DNA from: an uncultured Clostridium sp.
Lineage (GTDB): Bacteria; Bacillota; Clostridia; TANB77; CAG-508
Direction of reading: 5' to 3'
Assembly: GCA_945937855.1 (NCBI GenBank)
Contig: CAMEUC010000002.1
Coordinates: 1-57,640, forward strand
Length of the DNA stretch: 57,640 nt
Of the stretch, positions 43,533 through 53,121 are shown piece by piece. Position 1 is the first letter of the stretch; the number at the start of each line of letters is the position of its first letter. The notes under the pieces are model-generated. The model searched no databases, was not told the DNA's origin, and saw only the letters and a program-made list of their open reading frames with translations. The translations under genes were made by a program, and so were the position numbers.

Positions 43533-45080
43533 TTATTTTCTATCACTACTTTTTAACATTTCTATATAATTGTCTTGTAGTAAATATTTATTATAATAAT
43601 TTGACCTTTTTGATAATTCATCATTTATAAATTCAAATCCATACCTTTCAATTAAAGTTAGTTCACCCGAGAAAAGGTTAGTACCCAATCCTAATCTTTC
43701 TCCTTCAATTTCTGCTCCAATACTTGCAAGTACTGTTGGGAATATATCTAATGTTGAAAATTGTCTGTTTTGGCTATTTGCTTCTGGAATTGCAGAATTT
43801 ATAAAAGTATTGTAGACTGTTCTTGTGTAACTTTCTTCTAGGTGTTCTTCATAAAATTCAGTTTGCATACCTATGTGATCTCCTACAATTACTATGGTAG
43901 TATTATCATAAAAATCTTGCTCCTTTATCCATTCTACAAATGAATATACACATTTAGCCGAGTATGCATAAACATTTTCATATTGTGTATCAAATTCATC
44001 TCCTACATTTTCACTTAGATAGCCATCCATAAAATGAGTGTCTGCAGTTAGCATAATAAAATTAAATGGTTCATCTTCTGTTGCCAATTCTAATATTTCA
44101 TCTTTTGCCCATTTAAATAAGTCATCATCGTCATAGCCCCACCACACTTCATCTTCTTTTGTCATTTTTCCCTCTTCAATTGCGGTATTTAAATCAAAAA
44201 TTTCATAATTTCCATGTACAGTAAAATAGTCTTTTCTTCCTCCAAAATCCGCATCAGATCCTATCATTAATTTTAAATTATATCCTTCTTTTTTCAAAAT
44301 ATCTCCTAATGAATATACACCTGTTAAAAATGATGAATATCCTGTATAAGAATTTGAAGTTATATCCATTTTTAAAGGTATTCCTGCTGTCTGTGCCACC
44401 ATTCCTGCAATTGTCCAACTTGTGCATGGGACTTGTATAGCACCCCCAAGTTTTTCTGTATTAGAAAAATTGATATTTTCCATTGCTAGTTGTTCTAACT
44501 CTGGAATTATCGAATATTCCCATCCTCCTCCATTTTCTTTAGAAGCAACCGTAGTTTCCATTGATTCTAAGAAAATATAAATTAAATTTCTCTTTTCTTC
44601 TGGAAATGTTATTCTTACATTTTCACTTGCAACATATTCTTCATCAAAAATATTACTTCTTTCTGCTTGGTTTTTAACATATGTATATAAACCAATTTGG
44701 CCAAATGCAAATACTATACTTAAAACTAAAATTATTAATGAATAACATATTTTGTGTTTTATTACCTTCTCGTTTGGATAAATTTGAAAATTTCTTTTTT
44801 TACTTTTTATTTTAATTTCTATAGAAGTTTTATTATCTCCAAAGCTTGTTAAAGGTATAAGAGCTATCACCAATAAAATTATTATTGGAATTATACATAC
44901 TTTTAATGCTTTCCCAACCACTTCGGTATTTGCTTTTTCTGGTCCTCTTGCCAAATGATAAATTATTGTATCAAAAGTTTGCTCTGCATAATTGCTTTTG
45001 TAATAAATTGATGCTACTATTATTACTATGGAAAGAATTAATAATAAAATTGCAACTATTTTTTGTACTCTTTTTTTCAT
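43533..45080 (-). CDS. LtaS/MdoB-like phosphoglycerol transferase
   Basis: 515 aa membrane enzyme of the sulfatase superfamily. Three hydrophobic helices lie in the first ~140 residues, fewer than the five of typical LtaS. The extracellular domain has YIFLESMET (metal site), VPCTSWTIAG with the nucleophile Thr, TADTHFMDG and VIVGDHIGM. It should transfer glycerol phosphate from a lipid to a glycan or teichoic acid. It overlaps the preceding small membrane gene by 4 bp, so the two are coupled. Confidence 0.85.
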   Translation of the reverse strand: MKKRVQKIVAILLLILSIVIIVASIYYKSNYAEQTFDTIIYHLARGPEKANTEVVGKALKVCIIPIIILLVIALIPLTSFGDNKTSIEIKIKSKKRNFQIYPNEKVIKHKICYSLIILVLSIVFAFGQIGLYTYVKNQAERSNIFDEEYVASENVRITFPEEKRNLIYIFLESMETTVASKENGGGWEYSIIPELEQLAMENINFSNTEKLGGAIQVPCTSWTIAGMVAQTAGIPLKMDITSNSYTGYSSFLTGVYSLGDILKKEGYNLKLMIGSDADFGGRKDYFTVHGNYEIFDLNTAIEEGKMTKEDEVWWGYDDDDLFKWAKDEILELATEDEPFNFIMLTADTHFMDGYLSENVGDEFDTQYENVYAYSAKCVYSFVEWIKEQDFYDNTTIVIVGDHIGMQTEFYEEHLEESYTRTVYNTFINSAIPEANSQNRQFSTLDIFPTVLASIGAEIEGERLGLGTNLFSGELTLIERYGFEFINDELSKRSNYYNKYLLQDNYIEMLKSSDRK

Positions 45081-45379
45081 TTTTTATCAACCCTTATATT
45101 AATGTCTAAATTTTTTTCTATAAAACTCATTGCATAACTTACAATTGCTCCTACTACCGAAGATAAAACTAAATATTTAAAAGTAAAAACATTTGTAAAA
45201 GTGAAATATGGTTTTCCAAAAGCATATATAGACACACAATAGCTTATGATATTAATTATTAAAACAAAAACAAAATATGTAATAATACATTTCTGATTAT
45301 TCGTTTCTTTTTTATTTATCTTTTGATATATATACATAGCAAACATTGCTGGTAAAAAAATTGATAATATTTGATTCAT
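45077..45379 (-). CDS. Small three-helix membrane protein
   Basis: 100 aa with about three hydrophobic helices and short polar loops; unknown family. The ATG at 45379 follows AAGGAGG. The stop overlaps the start of the LtaS-like gene, and the lipid kinase gene ends 10 bases upstream, so all three form one operon. A role in the lipid-linked polymer pathway is suggested by context only. Confidence 0.7.
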   Translation of the reverse strand: MNQILSIFLPAMFAMYIYQKINKKETNNQKCIITYFVFVLIINIISYCVSIYAFGKPYFTFTNVFTFKYLVLSSVVGAIVSYAMSFIEKNLDINIRVDKK

Positions 45380-45389
45380 ATTTTCCTCC

Positions 45390-46280
45390 TTATTTTGGTA
45401 CAATAAATGTTACCGCTTCTTTACAATTACTTATCTTTGCATCTTTTGTTCTTCCCACAAATTCTCCATCTACAGTCCATGCCAAACTCTTCTCTGAAGT
45501 TATTTCTATTTTACTTCCTTGTCTATAAAAGAAATTTTTGCTTTGATATCTCTTAAGTAAAATATCAAAAACAATACTAAGATATTGAATTTTATATTTT
45601 GGCTTCTTTATTAATAATACCTCAAATTTGCCATCATCTATAGCAATATCTCTTTTTCTAAACCATCTAAATCCTCCAATCGATTTAGAATTACTAACTG
45701 AACCATAAATGCATTCTTTTTCTATTTTTTCTCCATCAATATCAAGGTTTATTTTATAGCTTCTTATTTTAAAGAAATATTTTATTCCTACAATAAAATA
45801 AGCAAGTTTTCCAAGGCATTTTTTTAGGCTTTGGCTTGTCACATATGATACTGCTGTAAATGCACCAAATGCTGCAACATATGTAAAATATTTTTCATTA
45901 ATTTTTCCAATATCAGATTTTTTTTCTGAATAGTTCTTAAAAATTCCCTTCGTAAAATATTTCTTTCTTGAAAGTCCAATTGTTCTAGCAAAGTCATTTA
46001 TAGTCCCTAGTGGTATAAAACTTATTTTAGGTCTTTCCTCCAACTCCATAGCTGCAGTTACTAAATCGTTTACAGTTCCATCCCCACCACAACATATAAC
46101 AATATCTGGCTTTTTATCATATTCTTTTATAATGTTTTTTGCAGAAAAATTTTTTTTAGTATTAACAATATCCACATTGTAACCTGTTTTTATTAAATCT
46201 TCTTTAATTTCTGGTATTCTTTTTTGTACTTTACCTTTCCCAGCATTGGGATTTACTATTAATAAAACCTGTTTACCCAT
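45390..46280 (-). CDS. Diacylglycerol kinase-like lipid kinase (YegS/DgkB type)
   Basis: 296 aa. N-terminal VNPNAGKGK and CCGGDGTVND motifs of the DAGK catalytic family, then a C-terminal beta domain with DDGKFEVLLI. Such enzymes recycle diacylglycerol to phosphatidate. It sits upstream of the LtaS-like transferase, which would release diacylglycerol from phosphatidylglycerol; the operon order therefore makes sense as a recycling step. The start was placed at the ATG with AAGGTGA upstream; the longer frame adds 13 residues without a site. Confidence 0.9.
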   Translation of the reverse strand: MGKQVLLIVNPNAGKGKVQKRIPEIKEDLIKTGYNVDIVNTKKNFSAKNIIKEYDKKPDIVICCGGDGTVNDLVTAAMELEERPKISFIPLGTINDFARTIGLSRKKYFTKGIFKNYSEKKSDIGKINEKYFTYVAAFGAFTAVSYVTSQSLKKCLGKLAYFIVGIKYFFKIRSYKINLDIDGEKIEKECIYGSVSNSKSIGGFRWFRKRDIAIDDGKFEVLLIKKPKYKIQYLSIVFDILLKRYQSKNFFYRQGSKIEITSEKSLAWTVDGEFVGRTKDAKISNCKEAVTFIVPK

Positions 46281-46363
46281 ATTTTTCACCTTATAAGCCA
46301 TATATTGATTTTTATACATTATCTTTTATTTTTCGTCAAATGTCAAGTTCTTGATTTATGTTA

Positions 46364-46392
46364 TTGACAATATTTCAAATAAATAGTAAAAT
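46364..46392 (+). promoter_or_regulatory. Promoter of the surface-polysaccharide locus
   Basis: Perfect TTGACA (46364-46369), 17-nt spacer and TAAAAT (46387-46392) lie 33 nt before the ATG of the initiating transferase. It is divergent from the lipid-kinase operon. No other promoter is obvious until the end of the locus. Confidence 0.75.
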
Positions 46393-46424
46393 TATTACGG
46401 AAAATGATGATAGGAGTGTTAAAT

Positions 46425-47507
46425 ATGTGGGGAGATATAGCTATAGCTTTTTTACTTGCTTTTATTACAGCATATGTAATTACGCCATATACAATTAGGC
46501 TATCAAAAAAAATAGGTGCATTAGATGTCCCTAAGGAAAAACGTAAAATCCATCATGGAGCTATGCCAAGGCTTGGCGGTCTTGCTATTATATTAGGCTT
46601 TATTGTTTCAATAATATATCTATTAATAGCAATGTCTCTAGAAAAGTCTCTAAATCTTTTTGGAGCAGATAATTACATATATAAGCTTATTGGCTTATTC
46701 TTGGGAATCATTGTTCTAGGCGTATTTTGTTTCTTTGATGATTGGAAAGGTATTCCTGCATACGTGAAACTTCTAGGTCAAATAATTAGCGCTATTATTG
46801 TAGTATGTTTTGGCTTAAAAATGGATTCAATATATATCTCTCATTTTAATACAATTATAAATGGCAATCTAGTTTTAAGTATTATAACTGTTATTTGGAT
46901 TGTTGGAATTACTAATGCAATTAATTTAATAGATGGATTAGATGGATTATCTGCAGGTATAGGTGTTATTTCATGTTTTTCTTTACTTATGATATTTGCA
47001 CTTAATGGTTCTCCTCTAATTTCTATACTTCTAATAACAGCATTAGCAGGTGCTTTAGTCGGTTTTTTACCATTTAATTTTAATCCTGCAAAAACCTTTA
47101 TGGGAGATACTGGTTCAAACTTCTTAGGATTTTGTTTAGCAATTATATCAATTTTAGGAACTGCAAAAACTTACACTGCCATAGTTTTAATTGCCCCACT
47201 ATTAGTTTTTGCTTTACCTATATTTGACACATCTTTTGCAATAATAAGAAGAGTTATCCAGCAAAAATCTTTAAAAGCCATTTTTAAAGCTGATAGAGGC
47301 CATTTACATCACAAACTTATAGATAAAGGATACACTCAAAAACAAGCAGTATTAATTTTATATGGAATTAGTGCTACTTTAGGTTTATTTGCAGTAATTC
47401 TTTTAGATAGTGGTATATGGAAAGCCTTATCATTTGCTTTGCTAGTTATTGCGATTGTTGCAATTGGATATAAAGATATATTTAGGACAAAAGATAATAA
47501 TTTGTAA
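46425..47507 (+). CDS. Undecaprenyl-phosphate sugar-1-phosphate transferase (TagO/WecA type)
   Basis: 360 aa, about ten membrane helices. It starts a polymer by moving a sugar-1-phosphate (usually GlcNAc-1-P) onto undecaprenyl phosphate. Motifs: RLGGLAI, FFDDWKGIPAY, NLIDGLDGLSAG, FMGDTGSNFLG and DRGHLHHKL. The ATG at 46425 has AGGAG eight nt upstream and is preferred to the one at 46404. It is the first gene of the surface-polymer locus; it could also feed wall teichoic acid. Confidence 0.92.
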   Translation: MWGDIAIAFLLAFITAYVITPYTIRLSKKIGALDVPKEKRKIHHGAMPRLGGLAIILGFIVSIIYLLIAMSLEKSLNLFGADNYIYKLIGLFLGIIVLGVFCFFDDWKGIPAYVKLLGQIISAIIVVCFGLKMDSIYISHFNTIINGNLVLSIITVIWIVGITNAINLIDGLDGLSAGIGVISCFSLLMIFALNGSPLISILLITALAGALVGFLPFNFNPAKTFMGDTGSNFLGFCLAIISILGTAKTYTAIVLIAPLLVFALPIFDTSFAIIRRVIQQKSLKAIFKADRGHLHHKLIDKGYTQKQAVLILYGISATLGLFAVILLDSGIWKALSFALLVIAIVAIGYKDIFRTKDNNL

Positions 47508-47530
47508 AATGGAGATGTACAAAATAACTT

Positions 47531-48997
47531 ATGAATAATAAATCATTATTTAAAAATTCAATATATAAAAGTTTACTTAGTATAGCTAATATTGCCATAC
47601 CAATAATTATAGGTCCATATATAACCAAACTATTAGATGTTAATTTATATGGTTCTTATAATAAAGTATATGCTGAATTTCAAATATTTTTAATCTTTGC
47701 GACATTTGGAATATACACATTTGGAGTAAGAGAAATAAGTAAAATTAGGAATGACAAAGAAAAAGTTGCTAATTTATTTACCAATTTATTTGTATTAGGT
47801 ATAATAACGAACTTATCTGTTGGTATTATTTATGTTATATATGCCATATTATCTTCAAGTGGAATAACCACTAAAATATATATGGTTTTCATTATACAAA
47901 TTATAGCCAATATATTTTATATAGAATTTTTAAATGAAGCTTTAGAAAACTATAAATTTATAACAATAAAAACTTTACTAGTAAAAGTTGTTTACTTAAT
48001 ACTATTATTAACATGTGTAAAAAAACCTGATGATATAATTATTTATGCAGTAGTAATATCTTTCATAGTATTTTTAAATAATATAATAAGCTACATATAT
48101 GTTAAAAGAAGAATTAAATTTAATTTTAAAAATTTAAAAATACTTCAATACATTAAACCGCTATTTTTAGTATTAGTACTTACAAATGTAGAAATACTTT
48201 ATGGACAATTAGATAGAATAATGCTTGGAAAATTTGTATCAGATGTAGCTGTAACAGAATATTATATACCTTATTACTTAATATCAATGCTGGCTTCCAT
48301 ACCATATGCAGTAATAAATGTTTCAATTCCCAGATTATCATATATTGTTAAAACAGAGGGATTAGAATCTTATAACAAAACATTAAAAGCATCAATATCA
48401 AGCTTACTTTTTATAATAGTTCCCATGTGTTTTGGTGTAGCAGTTTTAAGTAAAGAAGTTGTATTTTTATATGCAGGTGATAAATATCAAAATATATCAA
48501 ACACGTTGATTTTGGCATGTATTATAAGAATTATTATAAGTATAGAATCAGTTTTAACAAATTTAGTTTTATATGTAAATGATAAAGAAAAAACTATAGT
48601 GAAACTTTCTTTTATATACGGCATTGCAAATTTAATAATGAACAGTCTTTTAGTGATATTTAATATACTTACTCCTTTTAATGCAATGCTTACAACTGGA
48701 ATAGCTGAAATAGCTCTAATAACCACACAATATCTTTACATTAAAAAGAAAATGAATATAACAATTCCATTATTGACAAAACAAAATATTACGTATTTTA
48801 TTTTAGCACTATGTTTTATTCCTATATCATATATTGTAAAAACCATCAACTTTGGATTTTATGCTAATATTATTGTTACTATGGCGTTATGTGTGGTTTT
48901 ATACGGTGGAGTTTTATTAATAAAAAAAGACGAGTCTTTATATATAGTTCTTAATAAATTTAATAACAAACTAAAATTAAGGGGGAAAAATGAATAA
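47531..48997 (+). CDS. Polysaccharide flippase (Wzx-like)
   Basis: 488 aa with about 12-14 hydrophobic helices and no soluble domain. It belongs to the polysaccharide transporter (PST) family that flips lipid-linked repeat units across the membrane; the opening IANIAIPIIIGPYITKLLD and the FGIYTFGVREISKIRND segment are typical. It follows the initiating transferase by 23 bases and overlaps the next gene by 8 bp. The presence of a polymerase further on supports a Wzx/Wzy-type pathway. Confidence 0.9.
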   Translation: MNNKSLFKNSIYKSLLSIANIAIPIIIGPYITKLLDVNLYGSYNKVYAEFQIFLIFATFGIYTFGVREISKIRNDKEKVANLFTNLFVLGIITNLSVGIIYVIYAILSSSGITTKIYMVFIIQIIANIFYIEFLNEALENYKFITIKTLLVKVVYLILLLTCVKKPDDIIIYAVVISFIVFLNNIISYIYVKRRIKFNFKNLKILQYIKPLFLVLVLTNVEILYGQLDRIMLGKFVSDVAVTEYYIPYYLISMLASIPYAVINVSIPRLSYIVKTEGLESYNKTLKASISSLLFIIVPMCFGVAVLSKEVVFLYAGDKYQNISNTLILACIIRIIISIESVLTNLVLYVNDKEKTIVKLSFIYGIANLIMNSLLVIFNILTPFNAMLTTGIAEIALITTQYLYIKKKMNITIPLLTKQNITYFILALCFIPISYIVKTINFGFYANIIVTMALCVVLYGGVLLIKKDESLYIVLNKFNNKLKLRGKNE

Positions 48998-50048
48998 AAT
49001 AATTATACCAACTGGTTATATGGGTTCTGGCTCTTCAGCAGTTACAGATTTAGTTGCAGAATTTAAAAATTGTAAAAATGAATTTAAAACGTATGAGTAT
49101 GTTTTACTGCATTGTCCTAATGGTCTTTTTGATTTAGAGGACAAGTTATTAATTGGAAATAACGCTATACGAAGCGATGAGGCCATACGTACTTTTGAAA
49201 ATCAAATGAAAAAACTATATGATAAAAAATTTTGGTGGGTTGGAAATTATAAAAAAATAATTGGAAATGACTTTATGGATATCACAAATGAATATATCAA
49301 TTCACTAATAAATTTTCATTATGATGGATATTGGTACATGAACGAAGAAGTTAATGCCAAAATGTTCTTTAAATTATTAGTACGTAAGCCTTTAAAAATA
49401 TTAACATTAAATAAGATTAAATTTAAGAAGGTTCTAAAGTATAATGACGGAATGAAAATTTGCCTACCAACCAAAGAAGAATTTTATAAAAAGTCACAAA
49501 ATTATATATATAAAATAATTGAAAAAATATCTAGAGGTGAAGAAAATGTTGTACTAGACCAATTTTTACTACCGTTTAATCTTCATAGAGTTGATAACTA
49601 TTTTGATGATAGGTTAAGAGTAATTGTAGTAGAACGAGATCCTAGAGATGTATTCATTATAAATAAATATATTTGGCAACAAAAGCAGATATGTGTTCCG
49701 ATTCCATTAGATGCAAACGATTTCTGTAAATACTATCGTAGGATGAGAGAAAGTGAAAAAGAATGTAATTCAAGCAAAGTTTTAAGAGTTAAATTTGAAG
49801 ATTTAATTTACAAATATGATGATACATTAAATACAATTATAAATCATTTAGGATTTAGTAAAGAAGATCATATTAATAAAAAAAGTAGATTTAACCCCGA
49901 ACTGTCTATAAAAAATACACAATTATTTAATAATGTTATTTATAAAGATGAAATTAAAATAATAGAAAACGAATTAAAAGAGTATTTGTATAATTTTCCA
50001 TATTCATTAAAAAATGAGGTAAAAAATACTGTAGAATTTGATGATTAG
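48990..50048 (+). CDS. Sulfotransferase-like protein
   Basis: 352 aa, soluble. The N-terminal GYMGSGSSAV resembles the 5'-phosphosulfate-binding loop of PAPS sulfotransferases, and RVIVVERDPRDVFI matches the 3'-phosphate-binding motif (RDPRDV). LRVKFEDL further along is typical too. It would sulfate a sugar of the polymer, if the PAPS supply exists. AGGGGG precedes the ATG, which lies inside the flippase gene (8-bp overlap). The acceptor cannot be stated. Confidence 0.75.
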   Translation: MNKIIIPTGYMGSGSSAVTDLVAEFKNCKNEFKTYEYVLLHCPNGLFDLEDKLLIGNNAIRSDEAIRTFENQMKKLYDKKFWWVGNYKKIIGNDFMDITNEYINSLINFHYDGYWYMNEEVNAKMFFKLLVRKPLKILTLNKIKFKKVLKYNDGMKICLPTKEEFYKKSQNYIYKIIEKISRGEENVVLDQFLLPFNLHRVDNYFDDRLRVIVVERDPRDVFIINKYIWQQKQICVPIPLDANDFCKYYRRMRESEKECNSSKVLRVKFEDLIYKYDDTLNTIINHLGFSKEDHINKKSRFNPELSIKNTQLFNNVIYKDEIKIIENELKEYLYNFPYSLKNEVKNTVEFDD

Positions 50049-50059
50049 AGGGATGAATT

Positions 50060-51240
50060 TGAAAAAGAGAATTTGTTTTGTTTTAGATCAATTTTTATAT
50101 GGAGGAATAGAAAGAGTTGCTATTAATTATTTACAGAACATAGATATGAAAAAATATTGTGTAGATGTGATTATATTATCTAATGTTGAAGATATGATAC
50201 AGCATATACCTAAAGACTGTAATGTTATTAAAATAAATATTCCTAGACATCATAATCCATTATCAAGAGCCTCGACCATGGTAAGAAGACCTGCTGGTGC
50301 TATTTTATATTATGGAACATATTTATTAAAAAAATTCTTTATATCCCCTATTGATTTATTTAAAACTAGAATATTAAGAAATAAAGATTATGATGTAGCA
50401 ATCGCTTTTTCTGGACATTTAAATGATTGTTACGTGGTTTTAAATTGCATAAAAGCAAATAAAAAAATAGTATGGGCACATGGAATGATATATCAATATT
50501 TATTAATGTCACCCGCATTTGAAAAAATGTACAGCAAATTTGACAAAATAGTATCCATAAATCATCTAAATCAAAATGACATATTTTATTGTAAGCCATA
50601 TCTAAATTACAAAATAGAAAATTTATATAACCCAGTAATGATTGAAGATACAAAATTATCTGAAATAGAGTTAAATAATTTGAGCCAGAAATATGGAGAT
50701 TATATTCTTTCTGTAGCTAGGTTAGAAGAGCCAAAAGATTTTTTAACGTTAGTAAAAGCTTATAAAATATTAAAAGACAATAATAAGACAAAATATAATT
50801 TAGTAATAGTTGGTGATGGACCAGACAGAAGTAAGATTGAAGCATATATCAAACAAAACAATCTTGAAAACAACATATTTTTAGTAGGAAGTCAAGATGA
50901 TGTATCTAAATTTTATAAAACAGCTAAATTATTTGTATTATCTACAGAATCCGAAGGACTAGGAATGGTTATTATTGAAGCAATGAAGTTCGGTCTTCCT
51001 GTAATAGCAACAGATGCTCCATATGGTCCAAGGGACATTATAAAAAATAATGAATTTGGTCTATTAACTCCTGTAGGTGACGAAAGATTGTTAGCACAAG
51101 AAATAAATAAATTATTAGCAAACGAAGAATTATACAATTATTATAAAAATCAATCTTTAAAAAGATATTTAGATTTCATACCAGAAAAAATAATGGAACA
51201 ATTTTATGAAATAATAGGTGAGGATCAGAATGGAAAATAA
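50060..51240 (+). CDS. GT4-family glycosyltransferase
   Basis: About 393 aa. A GT-B glycosyltransferase: N-terminal FVLDQFLYGGIERVAINYL, and the C-terminal GT4 core with SVARLEEPKDF, VGDGPDR, FLVGSQDD and the EXE-like STESEGLGMVIIEAM. No membrane helix. The start is probably the TTG at 50060, seven bases after GAGGG; an upstream TTG at 50038 and an ATG at 50054 are possible. It adds a sugar to the lipid-linked repeat unit on the cytoplasmic side. It overlaps LicD by 11 bp. Confidence 0.88.
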
Positions 51241-52075
51241 TAAACGCAATTTACAATTAAAAATTTTAGAAATGGTAAAATATTTAGATTCATTTTGTAA
51301 GGAAAATCAAATAGAATACTATATTGTATATGGTTCTTGTTTAGGTGCTATTAGACATAAAGGTTTTATCCCTTGGGATGATGACTTTGATGTAGGAATG
51401 ACATTAGAAAATTATAATAAATTTATAAGTTTATGTAAAACGAAATTAGATACCAATAAATATTTTTTACAAACGCTTGAAACAGAACCAAATTACTATC
51501 TATCTTTTGCTAAGTTAAGAGATATTAATACAACTCTTATAGAAGAAGGAAATAAAAATATCCCAATTACTTATGGAGTATATATTGATATTTTTCCAAT
51601 AGTGGGCTTGCCAAAAGGAAAGTTAAAGCGTGCAATTTTATCAATAAATAGAGCCTTTGCACTATCTGCAAATATAAATGTAATTAATAATAAATTTTTG
51701 TATAAAATTTTTAGAATAATTTTAAAAATTTTTGGTAAAAAGAATATATTAAAATATTGTTCAAAGCAAGCAATAAAATATAGTTGCCAAGATTGTGAAG
51801 AATGGTGCTCAATTTTTGATGGCGATGGCTTAGAGATAAATTCTACAACTAAAACTATTATGGGAAAGCCTACATATGTACCTTTTGAAGATATAGAATT
51901 ACCCATACCAGAAAAATATGATGAATATTTAAAACATATATATGGAGATTATATGAAAATACCTACAAAAGAACAAATAAAAGCGAAAGAGCATACTGCA
52001 TATATCTTGGATTTAGAACATTCATATAAAGAATATTTAGAACTAAATAATGACGAAAGTTATATTCAAACTTAG
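51230..52075 (+). CDS. LicD-family phosphotransferase
   Basis: 281 aa. LicD proteins add phosphocholine or another phospho-group from a CDP-activated donor to a glycan. The signature YGSCLGAIRHKGFIPWDDDFDV is complete, including the paired Asp residues. The C-terminus has the IYGDYMKIPTKEQ segment of the family. GGTGAGG lies upstream of the ATG at 51230. The nucleotidyltransferase fused to an aminotransferase at the end of the window could make the activated donor; that link is inference. Confidence 0.9.
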   Translation: MENNKRNLQLKILEMVKYLDSFCKENQIEYYIVYGSCLGAIRHKGFIPWDDDFDVGMTLENYNKFISLCKTKLDTNKYFLQTLETEPNYYLSFAKLRDINTTLIEEGNKNIPITYGVYIDIFPIVGLPKGKLKRAILSINRAFALSANINVINNKFLYKIFRIILKIFGKKNILKYCSKQAIKYSCQDCEEWCSIFDGDGLEINSTTKTIMGKPTYVPFEDIELPIPEKYDEYLKHIYGDYMKIPTKEQIKAKEHTAYILDLEHSYKEYLELNNDESYIQT

Positions 52076-52138
52076 AACAATCAATAATTTAATAAGATTG
52101 ATATTTTTTAATGATAAAAAATATGTTTAGGAGTAATT

Positions 52139-53121
52139 ATGGAAAAAGTAAGTATAATAATTCCAATATATAATTCAGAAGAATACTTGTTTAAATGTTT
52201 GGATAGTATAAAAAATCAAACATTAAACGGAATAAAAGCCATATTAGTAAATGATGGTTCTACAGATTCGTCTGAAAAAATAATTGATGAATATGTTAAC
52301 ACTTATCCAAATATTTTTGAGAAAATTAACAAAAGAAACGGTGGTCAGGCTACTGCTAGAAATTTAGGTCTTGAAAAGGCAACTCGGAGAATATGTTATT
52401 TTTATAGATAGTGATGATTATTTAGAAGAAAATATGTTAGAAACAATGTATAATATAGCAAATCAAAACAATAGTGACTTGGTAATTTGTGATTATTATG
52501 AAATTGAAAATAATCATACAATTATAAAAAAAGCACTAAAAAAATTTGACAATAATATAGAAATAAATTACATGTTATCTAATGCAAGTCCTTGGAATAA
52601 ACTTATAAAAACAAGTATATTCAAGGAAAATAATATTAGATTTCTAGAAAATTATATATATGAAGATTTAGCAACGATGCCAATATTGGCAGGATATGTA
52701 AAGAATATAACATATATAGAAGAGCCTTTATATAACTACATAATAAGAGAAGGTTCTACCATGAGGCAAAAATCATATAACAAAAAATTAGAATCCATTT
52801 TTGTTGCGGTAGAACATTTAGAAAATGAATTTAAAAAAAGAAATTTATACTCAAAATACAAAGATGAGCTAGAATATATATATATTGAGCATTTACTCTA
52901 TGCAGCTTCTCGGGCGTTTTTTATACTATGAAGAAGGAAAAGAAAAAATAAAAGAAATAGTAAAAATAATAAAACAAAAATATCCACATTGGAATACAAA
53001 TAAATATTATAAACAGCGAAATATAATTTATAAAATAACTTGCAAAATTTTTTATACAAATAATATGTTTGTTATAAACATATATAATAAAATTCGAAGG
53101 AAAATTAAGGAGAACTATTAA
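52139..53121 (+). CDS. GT2-family glycosyltransferase, joined by two +1 shifts at CGG
   Basis: 326 aa when joined through two frame changes, a normal EpsJ-type length. The GT-A core starts IIPIYNSEEYLFKCLDSI and LVNDGSTDSS. The first break is at 52385-52387: ACT CGG AGA; skipping C gives ATGEYVIFIDSDDYLEEN, with the family's GxYxxFlDsDD motif. The second is at 52911-52913: TCT CGG GCG; skipping C gives AASGRFLYYEEGKEK. In zero frame each runs to a stop within eight codons. AGGAG precedes the ATG. The last ~70 residues are basic. It lies immediately upstream of the polymerase. Confidence 0.88.
52385..52387 (+). other. CGG +1 frameshift site 1 in GT2 gene
   Basis: AAG GCA ACT C GGA GAA TAT. 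The restored residue is the conserved glycine just before the DSDD metal motif. Confidence 0.9.
52911..52913 (+). other. CGG +1 frameshift site 2 in GT2 gene
   Basis: GCA GCT TCT C GGG CGT TTT. The restored frame gives G-R-F-L-Y-Y-E-E-G and a 69-residue tail ending one base before the next gene. Confidence 0.85.
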
